Source of the DNA: Yponomeuta sedellus
Lineage: Eukaryota; Arthropoda; Insecta; Lepidoptera; Yponomeutidae
Reading direction: 5' to 3'
Length of the DNA stretch: 64,000 nt
Assembly (NCBI GenBank): GCA_934045075.1
Contig: OW203722.1
Span: forward strand, 4,459,264 to 4,523,263
In this document: positions 41,975 through 52,899 of the stretch, one piece after another
Layout of the letters: each line of letters starts with the position of its first letter
How positions within the stretch are numbered: position 1 is the first letter of the stretch
Position numbers and translations under genes: made by a program
The notes under the pieces: model-generated
What the model saw: the letters and a program-made list of their open reading frames with translations, nothing else
What the model was told of the DNA's origin: nothing
The model's database searches: none

Positions 41975-42260
41975 CGTCTCGTGACTACCGCTAGTGGCAT
42001 TTTTACGAGCGCTTCTGTGATTCGCAAAGCACGTTAAGCCGTTGGTGCCGGCTGTCATGTAATGGCAGTCGTTAAGCCATGTCAGAGGCCTTATGAGCGA
42101 CTTGATAACTTTGGACAGTAAGGCTAGCCACTGTCTCGCAATCCTCCACCAACCCGGACTTGGCCCACGTGGTGGAGTATGGCCTAACCTTCCTGCGATG
42201 CAGAAAGAGACCCGTGCCCCAGCAGTGGGGACATAGAAGGGTTGATATCGATATATTTTT
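41975..42260 (+). mobile_element. SINE family D, head missing
   Basis: Starts CGTCTCGTGACTACCGCTAG and ends AGACCCGTGCCCCAGCAGTG, then GGGTTGATATCG. Confidence 0.8.
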
Positions 42261-42299
42261 ATTGAATAGTCGCTCTTTATAATAATGCAGCCCGTATAC

Positions 42300-42440
42300 G
42301 TCTAAGTAAGTGATTGCGGAGCGGTAGAACTCTTGATTGGTCGTGGGTTCGAATCCCTGCATTTACTACTAATGTGTTTGTTTTCCAAGTTATTTACATT
42401 TGTGAAGTTACAGTAGCAATACCATTCGCTAACCAGTGAC
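42300..42440 (+). mobile_element. SINE family B, 5' part
   Basis: tRNA-like head (GCGGAGCGGTAGAACTCTTG, GTCGTGGGTTCGAATCCC) and start of the body (ACATTTGTGAAGTTACAGTA). The LINE-like tail is missing. Confidence 0.7.
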
Positions 42441-42444
42441 TAAC

Positions 42445-43410
42445 TCTTGTAATTTTTTTAAAGAATTGCGCATTTCAGTAATTAGCTTGTATTAGGCAAC
42501 TTTTTAAACTAGCCATAAACAGAGATAAATAAAAAGCGCTAGTGTCAGCCACAGAATCCACGGAGAAGTGAAGGGACCAAAGAAAAAAAGAATAAATATT
42601 TTGTTTGTTTCTATTTTTTTTAAGTTTCTTGTGTAGTTAGGATTAATTTCTTTATGTTAAATGTGAGATTCACGAATCCGGTTTTTTTTTATATTTCTGT
42701 GGATTATATTTGGTAGTTTGTTGTATAGTTAGGATTTCTTTATGTTAAATGTGAGATTCACCAATACGGTTTTTTTTATATTTCCGTGGATTATATTCGG
42801 TTTATTAAATATATTAATAAGTAATTTGTGTAGGTAATCAGTTCTTTAGAAATCTCAGGTTTCCGTTTTCCAGCTCCATTGTTATTGCAATAAACCGCTT
42901 TAATTAAGTAAACTAGCAAATACAGCTAAAGCCTTGGATAATAATGATAGCTCTTAGCATCGAGGCATAATCGGGTCGAATAAAATAGGGTTTCGAACTG
43001 TCGAATAAAATGGGGTGATTTTGGTTTGGTTTTATGATTTTTTATAGTTATTTTACTTGTATCATATATGTTGGCAATAACGTCCATTTTACTTTTACCA
43101 AATTACTAACTTTCGAACATTTCTTCCTATAGTAAGTAGAAATAAAAAGAAGAACAATATCCATTAGTGCCATTCATTATTACCCAGTTTGCTGGGTGCC
43201 GCTTTTATTTACTCGTACTCTGAAAGTAGGTCTCAAGTTGCCAGGAGCGGGGTAAAAATAATACTTTTTATCCCTTGGGAGAATCGTTTGCAGCTATCAA
43301 ATTATTAAAAAAACTAGTTCTATTTTCCCGTTTCTGTTGAGCTTTGTTCCAAATTTTTATTAAACATCACGTAAAATTGAAAGTTAATATTAATTAAGTA
43401 ATATTATATT
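42445..43410. other. AT-rich DNA with a small internal duplication
   Basis: TTTCTTTATGTTAAATGTGA, followed by GATTCAC and CGGTTTTTTTTATATTTC, occurs twice (about 42647 and 42729). Nothing else recognised. Confidence 0.5.
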
Positions 43411-43414
43411 TTAT

Positions 43415-43675
43415 ACTCTTTTTTTTAATGCACTAACCCGTGCTAAGGACAATTTTAAAAAACTATTCAGAGGCCAAAAAAATCCACACATGTCAGGACT
43501 CGAACCCTCTGGCTAACTGAGCCAGCGCTCTTCCAACTGAGCTAATGGGCGAGTCGATTTTTAAAAAATATTATATTTTTTAACTTTTACTATTTTTATT
43601 TTGGCAACATATTTATAATTGTTTTTAAAATTGTCCTTAGCACAGGTTAGTGCATTAAAAATAAAAATAGTATAA
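43415..43675. mobile_element. SINE A fold-back, tails outward
   Basis: A minus-strand copy (TTAATGCACTAACCCGTGCT to GAGCTAATGGGCGAGTC) is followed after about 60 bp by a plus-strand tail (TTGTCCTTAGCACAGGTTAG). Same arrangement as at 8425, more decayed. Confidence 0.75.
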
Positions 43676-43907
43676 ACATATTTTTATTTTTTTTAATGAA
43701 GAAAATGAAAAATAAGGTAAGTTAAGATTTATTTGAAGAGAAAAAGATTAAATTTGTTACAGTGCGATGGTGCCCTGACTTCTGAACTAGACGGGAATAT
43801 GTATCTCAGCAGCCAGTGTTGTTCCAAAAGGTATGATACAATTCTGTTGAAAATAACACATATTATATTTTTGAATACAAATAATATATTTAAAATCGTT
43901 ATCGTTA

Positions 43908-44280
43908 TCAACCTTTATATGTCCCCACTGCTGGGGCACGGGTCTCTTCCTGTATCGCAGGAATGTTAGGCCATACTCCACCACGGGGGCCAAGTCCGGC
44001 CCCCGTGGTGAAATATTTAAAATAATAAATAATAATTCCGCAAGGCAAGCCGTTAGTGCCGGCCACATAGTGGATTACCTAGTGCCGGCTTTCATGCAAT
44101 GGCAGTCGTTAAGCCATGTCTGAGGCCTTATGGGTGGCTTAATAACTTCTGACAATAAGGCCCGCCACTGTCTTACAATCCTCCACCAATCCGGACTTGG
44201 TCCCCATGGTGGAGTATAGCCTAACCTTCCTACGATGCAGGAAGAGACCCGTGCCCATAAAGTGGGGACATACCCGATAT
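43908..44280. mobile_element. SINE family D, two partial copies
   Basis: 43908-44010 is a minus-strand end piece. 44050-44280 is a plus-strand body and end (CTTCTGACAATAAGGCCCGC, AGAGACCCGTGCCCATAAAG). Confidence 0.7.
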
Positions 44281-44323
44281 TGTTACCGATCGACGAATGA
44301 ACGACGGATAAACACAAATCGAC

Positions 44324-44530
44324 GACCTCAGTGGCGTAGCGGTAGCGCGTCTGCCTGCCGTGCAAGAGGTCCCGGGTTCGAATCCCGGCTGGAAACAAAA
44401 AAATACACCAGGTCTTGGATGTTTACATGTTTGTGATGTCGTTGTTTCTGGTTCCCACGACACAGGATATCCTAGTGTGGGGCCAGAAGCAATGTATGTG
44501 CTTGTATGTAAATGTTATTATTATTATTAT
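44324..44530 (+). mobile_element. SINE family C, well preserved
   Basis: tRNA-like head GACCTCAGTGGCGTAGCGGT with B box GTCCCGGGTTCGAATCCC. Body CCAGGTCTTGGATGTTTACA. Tail ATGTTATTATTATTATTATG. Confidence 0.85.
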
Positions 44531-45081
44531 GTTATTATTAAAAAATCCTTATATCTGGCTTGCATTAGTTGGGTATAAACTCGGCAAGGTCCGGTGTCTT
44601 TTTCCCATCATTATTATTGACTATCATTAATTAGCAGGAGCACATTCATTTATTTAAAACTCACTGACGAATCACTAAACGCACTTTCAAACAACAACAA
44701 CTATATTTTCAAAGAAATGTATTATGTTACCCTAATAAGAAACTAAAAGAATCTTACATGCAAGGAAAAAAATTAACAATATAAATTTGACGTGAAATTT
44801 TGGAGACACCTGAATGACAACAAGTCATGAAGACCCAATTAACTGTTCGTACTCATAGCTCACAGATTATCTTGAGTGGGTGCACCTACTCAAATCAATG
44901 GGTGCATTAATCTGTGAACTGTGTTAATAAGAAGAAAGGGACGTAGGGATTTGGAAGTGTTAGTTTACGTGGAAGCCGGCTCCTGCCTCGAGGGAAGATA
45001 TTTTACTATTGGCTTATTTTTTCGCCCGAATCCGGCCAACTCTCTCGACAATGTCCGGCGTATCCGTCATTAGGGGCGCAG

Positions 45082-46355
45082 TTAGGTGGTATCATCCTGT
45101 GCCTTCGATAGCCGCTCGGCGAGTGCTTCCAGTGCTTTAACCTGGTCCAATGATGAACCTTCAGGCCTGAAAATAACGTTAATTGCTTGAAACAGAAAAT
45201 TTGGGTTCAATTGAGGCTGTCACCATTAAAAATATCCTATTTTTGTGTTGACCCTTAGATACTAAAGTATTATTATATTTTTTACGGAAAAAAATGTAGG
45301 AGGAAATTTTAACTAACAAACTTCTTTTAAACATATAATAAATTGAAAAACACCTAAAAATCGTATTACGCGTATACGACAAAAATAGTGCCAAACGAAA
45401 TACAAACAACTATATACTTTTTAAATTTCAAAAGTACATTTTGAAATTTAAATTGCATATATGCATTTAAATATGCAACTTATATAAGTTGCATATTTTT
45501 TTATTTTATCTACTACAACTACCTCTATGTACACTACTACGTTCTACAGACCTCGAATTCAACCCTTGTATGTCCCCACTGCTGGGGTACGGGCATCTCT
45601 TCCTGCATCGCAGGAAGGTTAGGCCATACTCCACCACGGGTCCAAGTCCGGGTTGGTGGAGGATTTTAGACAGTGGCGGGTCTTACTGTAAGAAGTTATC
45701 AAGCCACCCTTAAGGCCTCGGACATAGCTTAACGACTGTATTACATGACAGCTGGCACCAACGGCTTAACGTGCCTTGCAAAGCACAGAAGCGCTCGGAA
45801 AAATGTCACTAGCGGTAGTCACGGGACAGTCACCCGAATTAAAACCCGTAGACTCGGGATAAAACCCGGAGAAGTGACAGCTTAAATACAATGCTGACAG
45901 ACTAAACCTAAATTACAGAGATGAATTGACACAGAACATAAAATGTGTGAATTGACGTCCTCTCTGGCGCACCGGTAGCGCATCTGCCTACCATGCGAGA
46001 GGTCCCGGGTTAGAACCCCAGCTTTGGACAAAATAAACTCCAGGTCTTGGATGTTTACATGTTTGTGATGTCGCTGTTTCTGATTCTCACGATACAGGGT
46101 ATCCTAATCGTAGTGTGGGGCCAGAAGCAATGTATCTGCCTGTATGTAAATGTTTTGTTATGTTAAATGAAGAAATTAATGTTAAAATACTTACTGATTA
46201 TTACGAGTGAACCAATCAAAGCATTTTCCGTTGATAGATACTTGTCCACGCTTGCAGAGCTCAGCCACACGAGTCGCATTTGGAAAATCCAGGTTTATGT
46301 CACCAGCGCCTTCCACATGGTAGAGAAACGCGATTAAAATTATAATTTTTAACAT
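45082..46355 (-). CDS. Secreted-peptide gene 2, altered C-terminus
   Basis: Exon 1 is 46355-46195 and is fully open (MLKIIILIAFLYHVEGAG; first Cys pair CKRGQVSINGKC). The donor and the TTTTCAG acceptor are intact. Exon 2 begins at 45166; after PEGSSLDQ it differs. About 42 bp with the second-loop start is gone, and a further 1-nt change puts the old third loop out of frame. The predicted protein is 81 aa and ends LDQVKALEALAERLSKAQ-DDTT, an amphipathic-looking helix. The former reading (CAPNDGYAGHCRESW) is still legible in another frame. It is either a recent pseudogene or a shortened paralogue. Confidence 0.6.
45558..45838 (-). mobile_element. SINE family D in the intron of gene 2
   Basis: Present only in the right arm, so it is younger than the inverted duplication. 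CGAATT flanks both sides. Confidence 0.8.
45955..46180 (+). mobile_element. SINE family C in the intron of gene 2
   Basis: Orthologous to the 34215-34432 copy. The head is GCGCACCGGTAGCGCATCTG and the tail is CCAGAAGCAATGTATCTGCC. Confidence 0.85.
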
Positions 46356-47244
46356 ATTGTTGACTTCGTTTTACAAAGACGTGTTTGTTGGAAGCCAATT
46401 AATCCGTGAATTGTAACTGCATGAATAATCTATATGCTTTACATAGTTATATACTAAAGGGGTCTAATTGCCAATAGGTTACTTGACAGCGTGAAAAAAA
46501 GGCATTAATTATATGCATCCCTCAAGGAAGACATCCGTGTCCCGTGGTGGGACGATAATGGATTGTTGATGATGATATCCAAGTGTATCAATTTATTATG
46601 AGTGTTTTAACGGATTTTAGGCATTTGAACTATAAAAAATAGATAAAAAACAGCATAAAACTTGATAATCTTGATAATTTTTGTATCTGTAGCAATTTTA
46701 TTGAAAACAGCCACGATTGGTTGAATCTATAATGACGTCACAGGTCAGTGAAACTAGCAATCCGAGAACCCGAGAGTTGACTTCACGTTTCTTTGTTTAC
46801 TGACGAGTGACGTCACTAATTACTGTGCGTCGCAGTATTTCTCAAGATGGCGTTTTGGCGGCTTATTTAAAAACGAATTTTCATTTGCTTTTTCTTTTTA
46901 GAAAAAAATGACGAAAGATTTAAAAGTTATAACTTTCTGAGCACTTATTAAACACCAACGAAAAATCTGAATCGGTTTTCAGAAACCTGTGAAATAGTGT
47001 ACTAGGTAATTACGTTTTACCATTTAAATAATCGCGACTAATCCTTTCAATATGTAACTATACTAATTGCGGTTAGGAAAGTGGCTAACAAACAGCAAAT
47101 CTAATATCATCTTGATACGCTGTAATGGACGTATGATTCGCGACACGAGCTACAATCTGCGGGCGGATACATGTAGCCGAATGATAATAAAAATCTAAAG
47201 AAATATTGAAACAAACTTATTACTGAACTAAAATAGTATACGTC

Positions 47245-47405
47245 TGTACGTAATACAGAGAATAGTGTAGAGGTTCGAAATTTCACTGATGCCGGTGAGT
47301 CGCCCATTAGCTCAGTTGGATATAGCGCTGGCACGGATAGCCAGAGGTCGCGGGTTTGAATCCCGGCATGGGTGGAATTTTTAGCCTCTAAATAGGTGTT
47401 TAAAA
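47245..47405 (+). mobile_element. SINE family A
   Basis: TACGTAATACAGAGAATAGT, then GCCCATTAGCTCAGTTGG, GGTTTGAATCCCGGCATGGG and TAGCCTCTAAATAGG. The far tail is missing. Confidence 0.8.
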
Positions 47406-47420
47406 TAGTATATTTCATTA

Positions 47421-47537
47421 CAAGTGCGGAAAGGCTGTCATTGCAAAGAGTTCCGACAAATGTCTACCCGAGCCGAGGCGCAGCCGAAGGCGAGGGTTGA
47501 CAGTCGGAATAAGTTGCAATGACGGCTTCGCACGTGT
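47421..47537. repeat. Long hairpin with GCCGAAGGCGAG loop
   Basis: AAGTGCGGAAAGGCTGTCAT..TTGCAA pairs imperfectly with TTGCAATGACGGCTTCGCAC. Internal ACAAATGTC / GACAGTCGG pairing encloses CCGAGCCGAGGCGCAGCCGA. Similar design to 3044-3157. Confidence 0.75.
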
Positions 47538-47997
47538 ACTGAACGACTATTTTTAATACAGTTGCGAAAAAATGATGCAATTTATTAAAATAAAATTATT
47601 TGGAAAATGGCGTCAACCGTAAAAGAATATAAGCAGAGATTTTTTTTCTTCACCCATTCTGGTAGGCAAAGGGCACTATGCCCATACAGCCAAGTCTTCA
47701 GTAGAATTTTTTTATTGATATGAAATGAAAATGAAATTTAATGAGATGAAATAAAAAAAAACTTATTATTAAAGTAATGAAACAAATTAGGAGCTTCTTT
47801 TTAGAAATATACGTATTTGCTTGAATCATAATTTAATTCAAATCATAAATGTGAATCATAACAATGGGCGTTTTTCCTCACAGATAAATTCTGTAGCAAT
47901 AACTGTCAAATTCGGTCTGTTATCTGTGGTTTACTTATAAACCATAGAGCAAGATTTAGATACTCAATAATTATATTACAATTATTGAGTAAAAATA

Positions 47998-48110
47998 TAA
48001 TCTCACACCTGTATCCCAGAGGGTTAAGCAGAGACCAGGAACTGCCACTTGCCACGATCCTGATCACTATTGCTTCACCAACTATTAATTATAATACTTT
48101 ATTCATTTAG
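47998..48110 (+). repeat. Family E fragment
   Basis: CACCTGTATCCCAGAGGGTT and CAGGAACTGCCACTTGCCAC, followed by a CACTTTATTCATTTAG-like flank also seen at 35970. Confidence 0.6.
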
Positions 48111-48169
48111 TTGCTTCTTAGTTACAGGGTAGGTTTAAAAATAAATGGCATAACAAACAAACAGGAGAT

Positions 48170-48597
48170 TTAAAAACCTATTTAGAAGCTAAAAATTTCA
48201 CCCATGCCGGGATTCGAACCCGCAACCTCTAAATAGGTTTTTAAATTTGTCCTTAGCACGGGTTAGTGCATTAAAAATAAAAATAGTATAATCATGTGGG
48301 TACAGTGATATCGTTCCGATGTAAAACCTAACTGCAAAGTAGGTAGTCGGGGCTGTAAGTGATGCAATTTGCTTAAGCCAGATGTCGCTGCCTGTACGTA
48401 ATTCAGAGAATAGTGTAAAAGAGGTTCGAAATTTCACTGATGCCGGTGAGTCGCCCATTGGCTCAATTGGTAGAGCGCTGGCACGGATAGCCAGAGGTTG
48501 CGGGTTCAAATCCCGGCATGGGTGAAATTTTTAGCCTCTAAATAGGTTTTTAAATATGTCCTTAGCACGGGTTAGTGCATTAAAAATAAAAATAGTA
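48170..48597 (+). mobile_element. SINE family A, long form with 5' inversion and TSD
   Basis: AACAGGAGATT flanks both ends (48159-48169 and 48598-48609 within a base or two), showing retrotransposition. The first 60 bp are inverted (TTCACCCATGCCGGGATTCG), then a direct tail, then a long-form copy with tRNA-like head (GCTCAATTGGTAGAGCGC) and tail (TTAGTGCATTAAAAATAAAA). Confidence 0.8.
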
Positions 48598-48635
48598 TAA
48601 ACAGGAGATTCCTCGACTAAGTTTAACCCGTTACG

Positions 48636-48905
48636 TCAAGCTGTGCTAGCGTAGCAGTAGAACGCCCTGTTTCTCAATCGGGAGGCCGGGGGTTCGAATT
48701 CCGGCTTGTACCAATGTCTTTCTTTTCTAAGTTATGTTACATTTGTGTACTTATACTCGTAGCAATACCTCTCGCTAACCATGAAGGAAACAACGTGAGG
48801 AAACCCTAGTGTCTGAGGTGTAAACAGACCTCGGCGCTTGTTACGTTCAATGGCACATCTATGAGGCTAGTGCGGAAAATATCAGGTCTAACTCACTAAC
48901 TAACC
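48636..48905 (+). mobile_element. SINE family B, full length, with TSD
   Basis: tRNA-like head (GCTAGCGTAGCAGTAGAACG, GAGGCCGGGGGTTCGAATTC), body (GTGAGGAAACCCTAGTGTCT) and LINE-like tail ending CAGGTCTAACTCACTAACTA. The flanks TAACCCGTTACGTCA / TAACCCGTAACGTCA form a 15-bp duplication with one mismatch. Confidence 0.85.
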
Positions 48906-49009
48906 CGTAACGTCAGGAGGTGCAACCCTGGCGTTACGGAAATAGATGTTGTGTTAAATAACCCCCGCGCTGCAATAACCAAGGGAGTTAGAAGAATAGG
49001 CGTTTTGAA

Positions 49010-49600
49010 ATATTTTTAAATCCTCTTCCACAATTGGGGCCACATTTATTATTTACAAAAAAAAACTATATTTCTCTAATAAACAAAATTTTAACAAAGG
49101 TCAAAGCAATTTTTTCCTAAATTATTTTAAATCTTTGGGAATACCGCTCGCACTGTCATGGCGTCATCCTCAGGTAAACAAACATCGTAGTAGTCACAAA
49201 AAAGAACGGGTGAAGTTTATCAATGTTAACCTAAGCGGGACGTGACGCTGCGTGATGGGTGTTTAAGTCAAAATGGCTGAAAGCAGTATTATAATCTTTT
49301 ACTTTATTGAAAATATTGGTAATCTCTTTCTTTTACTTAAACCAAATCCTTTTAATATGTAATTTCTCTAAAATCTTTAAATCTTTGATTATTTGATAGT
49401 GGCGTCACGCCTATTGTCACGAGTACTCAATGCAGACGCACGCAGCCTTGGCACATGTCGAGGGGTAACGCTGTGAGTGATGTATTTACAAGTTTTCCAT
49501 TTGCTTTCCTGTTTCTTTTGTCACCCCCTCGGCTTTAGGATGGCGTATCGAGATGAAAGCGAATCGCTGTAAGAAAACAGCCGGGATCTGTTTTAGAGAA
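49010..49600. repeat. Second copy of the 32740 repeat, then unassigned DNA
   Basis: 49010-49420 matches 32740-33190 in the same direction. 49430-49600 holds nothing recognised. Confidence 0.5.
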
Positions 49601-49621
49601 CTACAATTCATGCACTAGGAC

Positions 49622-49801
49622 TGTAGTGTTTGTATCTATTAAATAGATATAGTACACTGTCTCACACACACAAGTGGTGGGGAGCTGTCAATCTGTCAGT
49701 GCGCTGCGTGAGAGCGTGGAGTGAGGTTGGACGTGCTTCGTGTAATACCGACTTGGTGTGATAGTGAGCCAGTGACAACACAAGGAAATACTAATCTTAC
49801 A
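49622..49801 (+). repeat. 5' LTR
   Basis: 180 bp with TG..CA ends. A TGGCGACGAG tract begins 2 nt after its end and is the likely primer-binding site. Confidence 0.95.
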
Positions 49802-50639
49802 AGTGGCGACGAGATAAAAGGTTAGTGCAATAGGAATTTCATATTTACTTGCTACGAAAACTGAAAAATGGCAGAAAGGTGGCGTGGTGCGTTGCAAACA
49901 ACTTTATTCGGTTATCTTATCAATAATTATGTCGTCGATTTACCGACGGGCATCTCTGCTTCCTCAGATACTTTAAAACCAAGAAAACAAATTTAATTTA
50001 CAAATTAAATAAATTCCTAACGGAAGTATCAGTAGGTAACTAGCTATTCGTCGAAGAAAAAAAAAATCTTAAGTATATTTTTCTGTCTATCCTAATTTGG
50101 ATGTAGTTGAACATGCTATCTAGAAGAAACAATAAGTATTATGGTTTTAAGTTTGTTTTATTTCATTCGATTTTGGTCTGGATGTAAAATAATAAAAATA
50201 ATAATGACCTGGAAGGAACTTACAAACGTTTCCTGGTGGTATTGACTTCAAAACAAGGCTGTGGAAATAATTAAGTGAGTATTGTAGTGTGGAGGAATTA
50301 ATTAGTGAACTTGACGAACAAACCTAAATCTAGTAAACACTTAAACTTTTCAAGGAAAGGTATAGGACTGGCCGAAACACAGAGAGATTTTTAAATACCT
50401 ATATTTATTTAAAACACAGGTGCATTGTTTTTGGAAAATAAATTTGTAGTTATTATTTTTTTAGTATTGCCCACTAATTTAAAGTGACATTAGGACCTCC
50501 TTACTACCAAGTAACATTCCTGTTATGTTAATACTAACAATCGTCACAGTGATGTTGGTTCTTATTTATTGAGGAACAGATGATTGATATGTGCACCAGC
50601 TTTAAAACGCATTCACCTTATGTCATTTAGGAAACATCA

Positions 50640-52150
50640 ATTTACAGTGCTAAGATATAATATGGCAAATTGAACTCTCTAGCAGTAAGGATATTGCTAC
50701 TATTAAATTGATTGAAACTCTCACATAATAAAAGCATATTTTTTCAAGTTAGCAGTTACAGCGGCTAACCATTAAATTGGTTAAGACTTTCATTTAATTC
50801 ACAGTAAATTCTCCATACAATGTCAACAGCCTACTGTTAAATTGATTGGGACTCCTAATCGATTGAAGGATTTGTTCAAGCAATTTCTCCGGTTAACCAT
50901 CAAATTGGTTGAGACTTTATTTAATTGAAAGTAATTTCTCTGCGCTATTTCACCGGCTGACGATTAAATTGGTTGAGACTTTATTTAATTGAAAGTAATT
51001 TCTCTGCGCTATTTCACCGGCTGACCATTAAATTGGTTGAGACTTCATTTAATTGAAAGTACCTTATCTGCTTTATTTCACCGGCTGACGATTAAATTGG
51101 TTGAGACTTTATTTAATTGAAAGTAATTTCTCTGCGCTATTTCACCGGCTGACCATTAAATTGGTTGAGACTTCATTTAATTGAAAGTACCTTATCTGCT
51201 TTATTTCACCGGCTGACCATTAAATTGGTTGAAACTTCATTTAATTGAAAGTACCTTCTCTGCTTTATTTCACCGGCTGACCATTAAATTGGTTGAGACT
51301 TCATTTAATTGAAAGTACCTTCTCTGCTTTATTTCACCGGCTAACCATTAAATTGTTTGAGACTTCATTTAATTGAAAGTACCTTATCTGCTTTATTTCA
51401 CCGGCTGACCATTAAATTGGTTTAGACTTCATTTAATTGAAAGTACTTTCTCTGCTTTATTTCACCGGCTAACCATTAAATTGGTTGAGACTTCATTTAA
51501 TTGAAAGTACCTTCACTGCTTTATTTCACCGGCTGACCATTAAATTGGTTGAGACTTCATTTAATTGAAAGTATCTTATCTGCTTTATTTCACCGGCTGA
51601 CCATTAAATTGGTTGAGACTTCATTTAATTGAAAGTACCTTCTCTGCTTTATTTCACCGGCTGACCATTAAATTGGTTGAGACTTCATTTAATTGAAAGT
51701 ATCTTCTCTGCTTTATTTCACCGGCTGACCATTAAATTGGTTGAGACTTCATTTAATTGAAAGTACCTTATCTGCTTTATTTCACCGGCTGACCATTAAA
51801 TTGGTTGAGACTTCATTTAATTGAAAGTACCTTCTCTGCTTTATTTCACCGGCTAACCATTAAATTGGTTGAGACTTCATTTAATTGAAAGTACCTTCTA
51901 TGCGCTATTTCACCGGCTCACCATTAAATTGGTTGAGACTTTATTTAATTAAAAGTACCTTATCTGCGCTATTTAACCGGCTAACCATTTAATTCGTTAA
52001 GACCTTATTTAATTAAAAGTACATACCTTCTCTACGCAATGTCAGCGGCCTACCTTTAAACTGGTTGGGACCTCCATTTAATGAATAGATGTTTTCCTTA
52101 CAAATTCAACGGTTAACATTTAAATTGGTTGAAACTTTCATTAACCTGTA
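50640..52150 (+). repeat. 64-bp satellite array inside the LTR element
   Basis: About 17 regular units (CACCGGCTGACCATTAAATT, GGTTGAGACTTCATTTAATT, GAAAGTACCTTCTCTGC, TTTATTT) between about 50950 and 52010, with decayed units on both sides. Point variants such as TGCGCTATTT versus TGCTTTATTT recur in patterns, as expected from unequal exchange. Confidence 0.95.
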
Positions 52151-52252
52151 AAGAAGAGAGCAACATTGTTACTCTTGGGAGGAATGGGTCTACAAGATAT
52201 ATTTTATAAACTCCCTGGTGCAAGGTTGATGCAACTGTAGGAGTGGATATTT

Positions 52253-52867
52253 TTGAAATACCTAGCTATTAAAAAGCTAGATGAGTACTTCTACCTAATA
52301 AGAATAAAACATACGAAAGGCACATTTTCGACTCGTCAAGGAGAATGTTTTGAAAAATTTCTGATAAAACTGAGGGATCAAGCCGCAAAATGTATATTTG
52401 ACAATGCGAATGACCATATCATCGACCAAATAATTGAAAGATGTGTCTCGTCGGAATTAAGAAAAAAGATTTTAACGATGGGTGATGGAGTCACATTAAA
52501 TAAAGTAATAACGGAAGCAAACACCATAGAAGTGGTAAATCATCAATTGGAAAGTTGCGAACTAAAAGAGAAATCAAAACAAACTGATGTCAACGTTATC
52601 GCAGGGAGATACAAAGAGAGTCCGAAATGGGACAGTGAGAAAAAGAAGGCGGATGAAAGGAATACAATGATAAAATGTGGCAGATGCAGCCATATGCACG
52701 ATTCTCAAGATATGAAACGTCCGGAAAGAGGAAAGAAATGCAATGGTTGTGGAAAACTGGGACATTTTCAGAGATGCTGTAAAACTAAATTAGCTCAGAA
52801 CAAAAGAAACACAAAAGAAACATGGATGAAAAACGAGAGAAAAATACTATTAAAAAAAACCACGTAG
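52253..52867 (+). pseudogene. gag remnant with zinc knuckle
   Basis: 204 open codons. KKLDEYFYLIRIKHTKGTFS and FIIKLRD-like sequence (FLIKLRDQAAKC) match the Ty3/gypsy gag core, followed by a nucleocapsid zinc region: a CCHC knuckle (CNGCGKLGHFQRCC) near residues 164-177. The usual N-terminal part lies upstream as out-of-frame pieces (52160-52215), so this ATG is not the original start. Confidence 0.75.
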
Positions 52868-52899
52868 TAACACAGCAACAAATTCCCTAGATGAGGAAG

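Larger units (their letters stand above)
44690..47190 (-). repeat. Right arm of large inverted duplication
   Basis: Reverse of 33200-35340. It gained a family D SINE at 45558-45838, flanked by CGAATT on both sides, after duplication. Promoter, splice sites and exon 1 are conserved. Confidence 0.9.

Noticed and set aside
48198..48509. 103-codon minus frame
   Set aside because: It runs through two inverted SINE A units, and similar frames occur at other copies of the family.
50890..52010. Regular repeats that might look like a CRISPR array
   Set aside because: The 64-bp units are contiguous and alike throughout with no unique spacers, and the context is an insect LTR retrotransposon.
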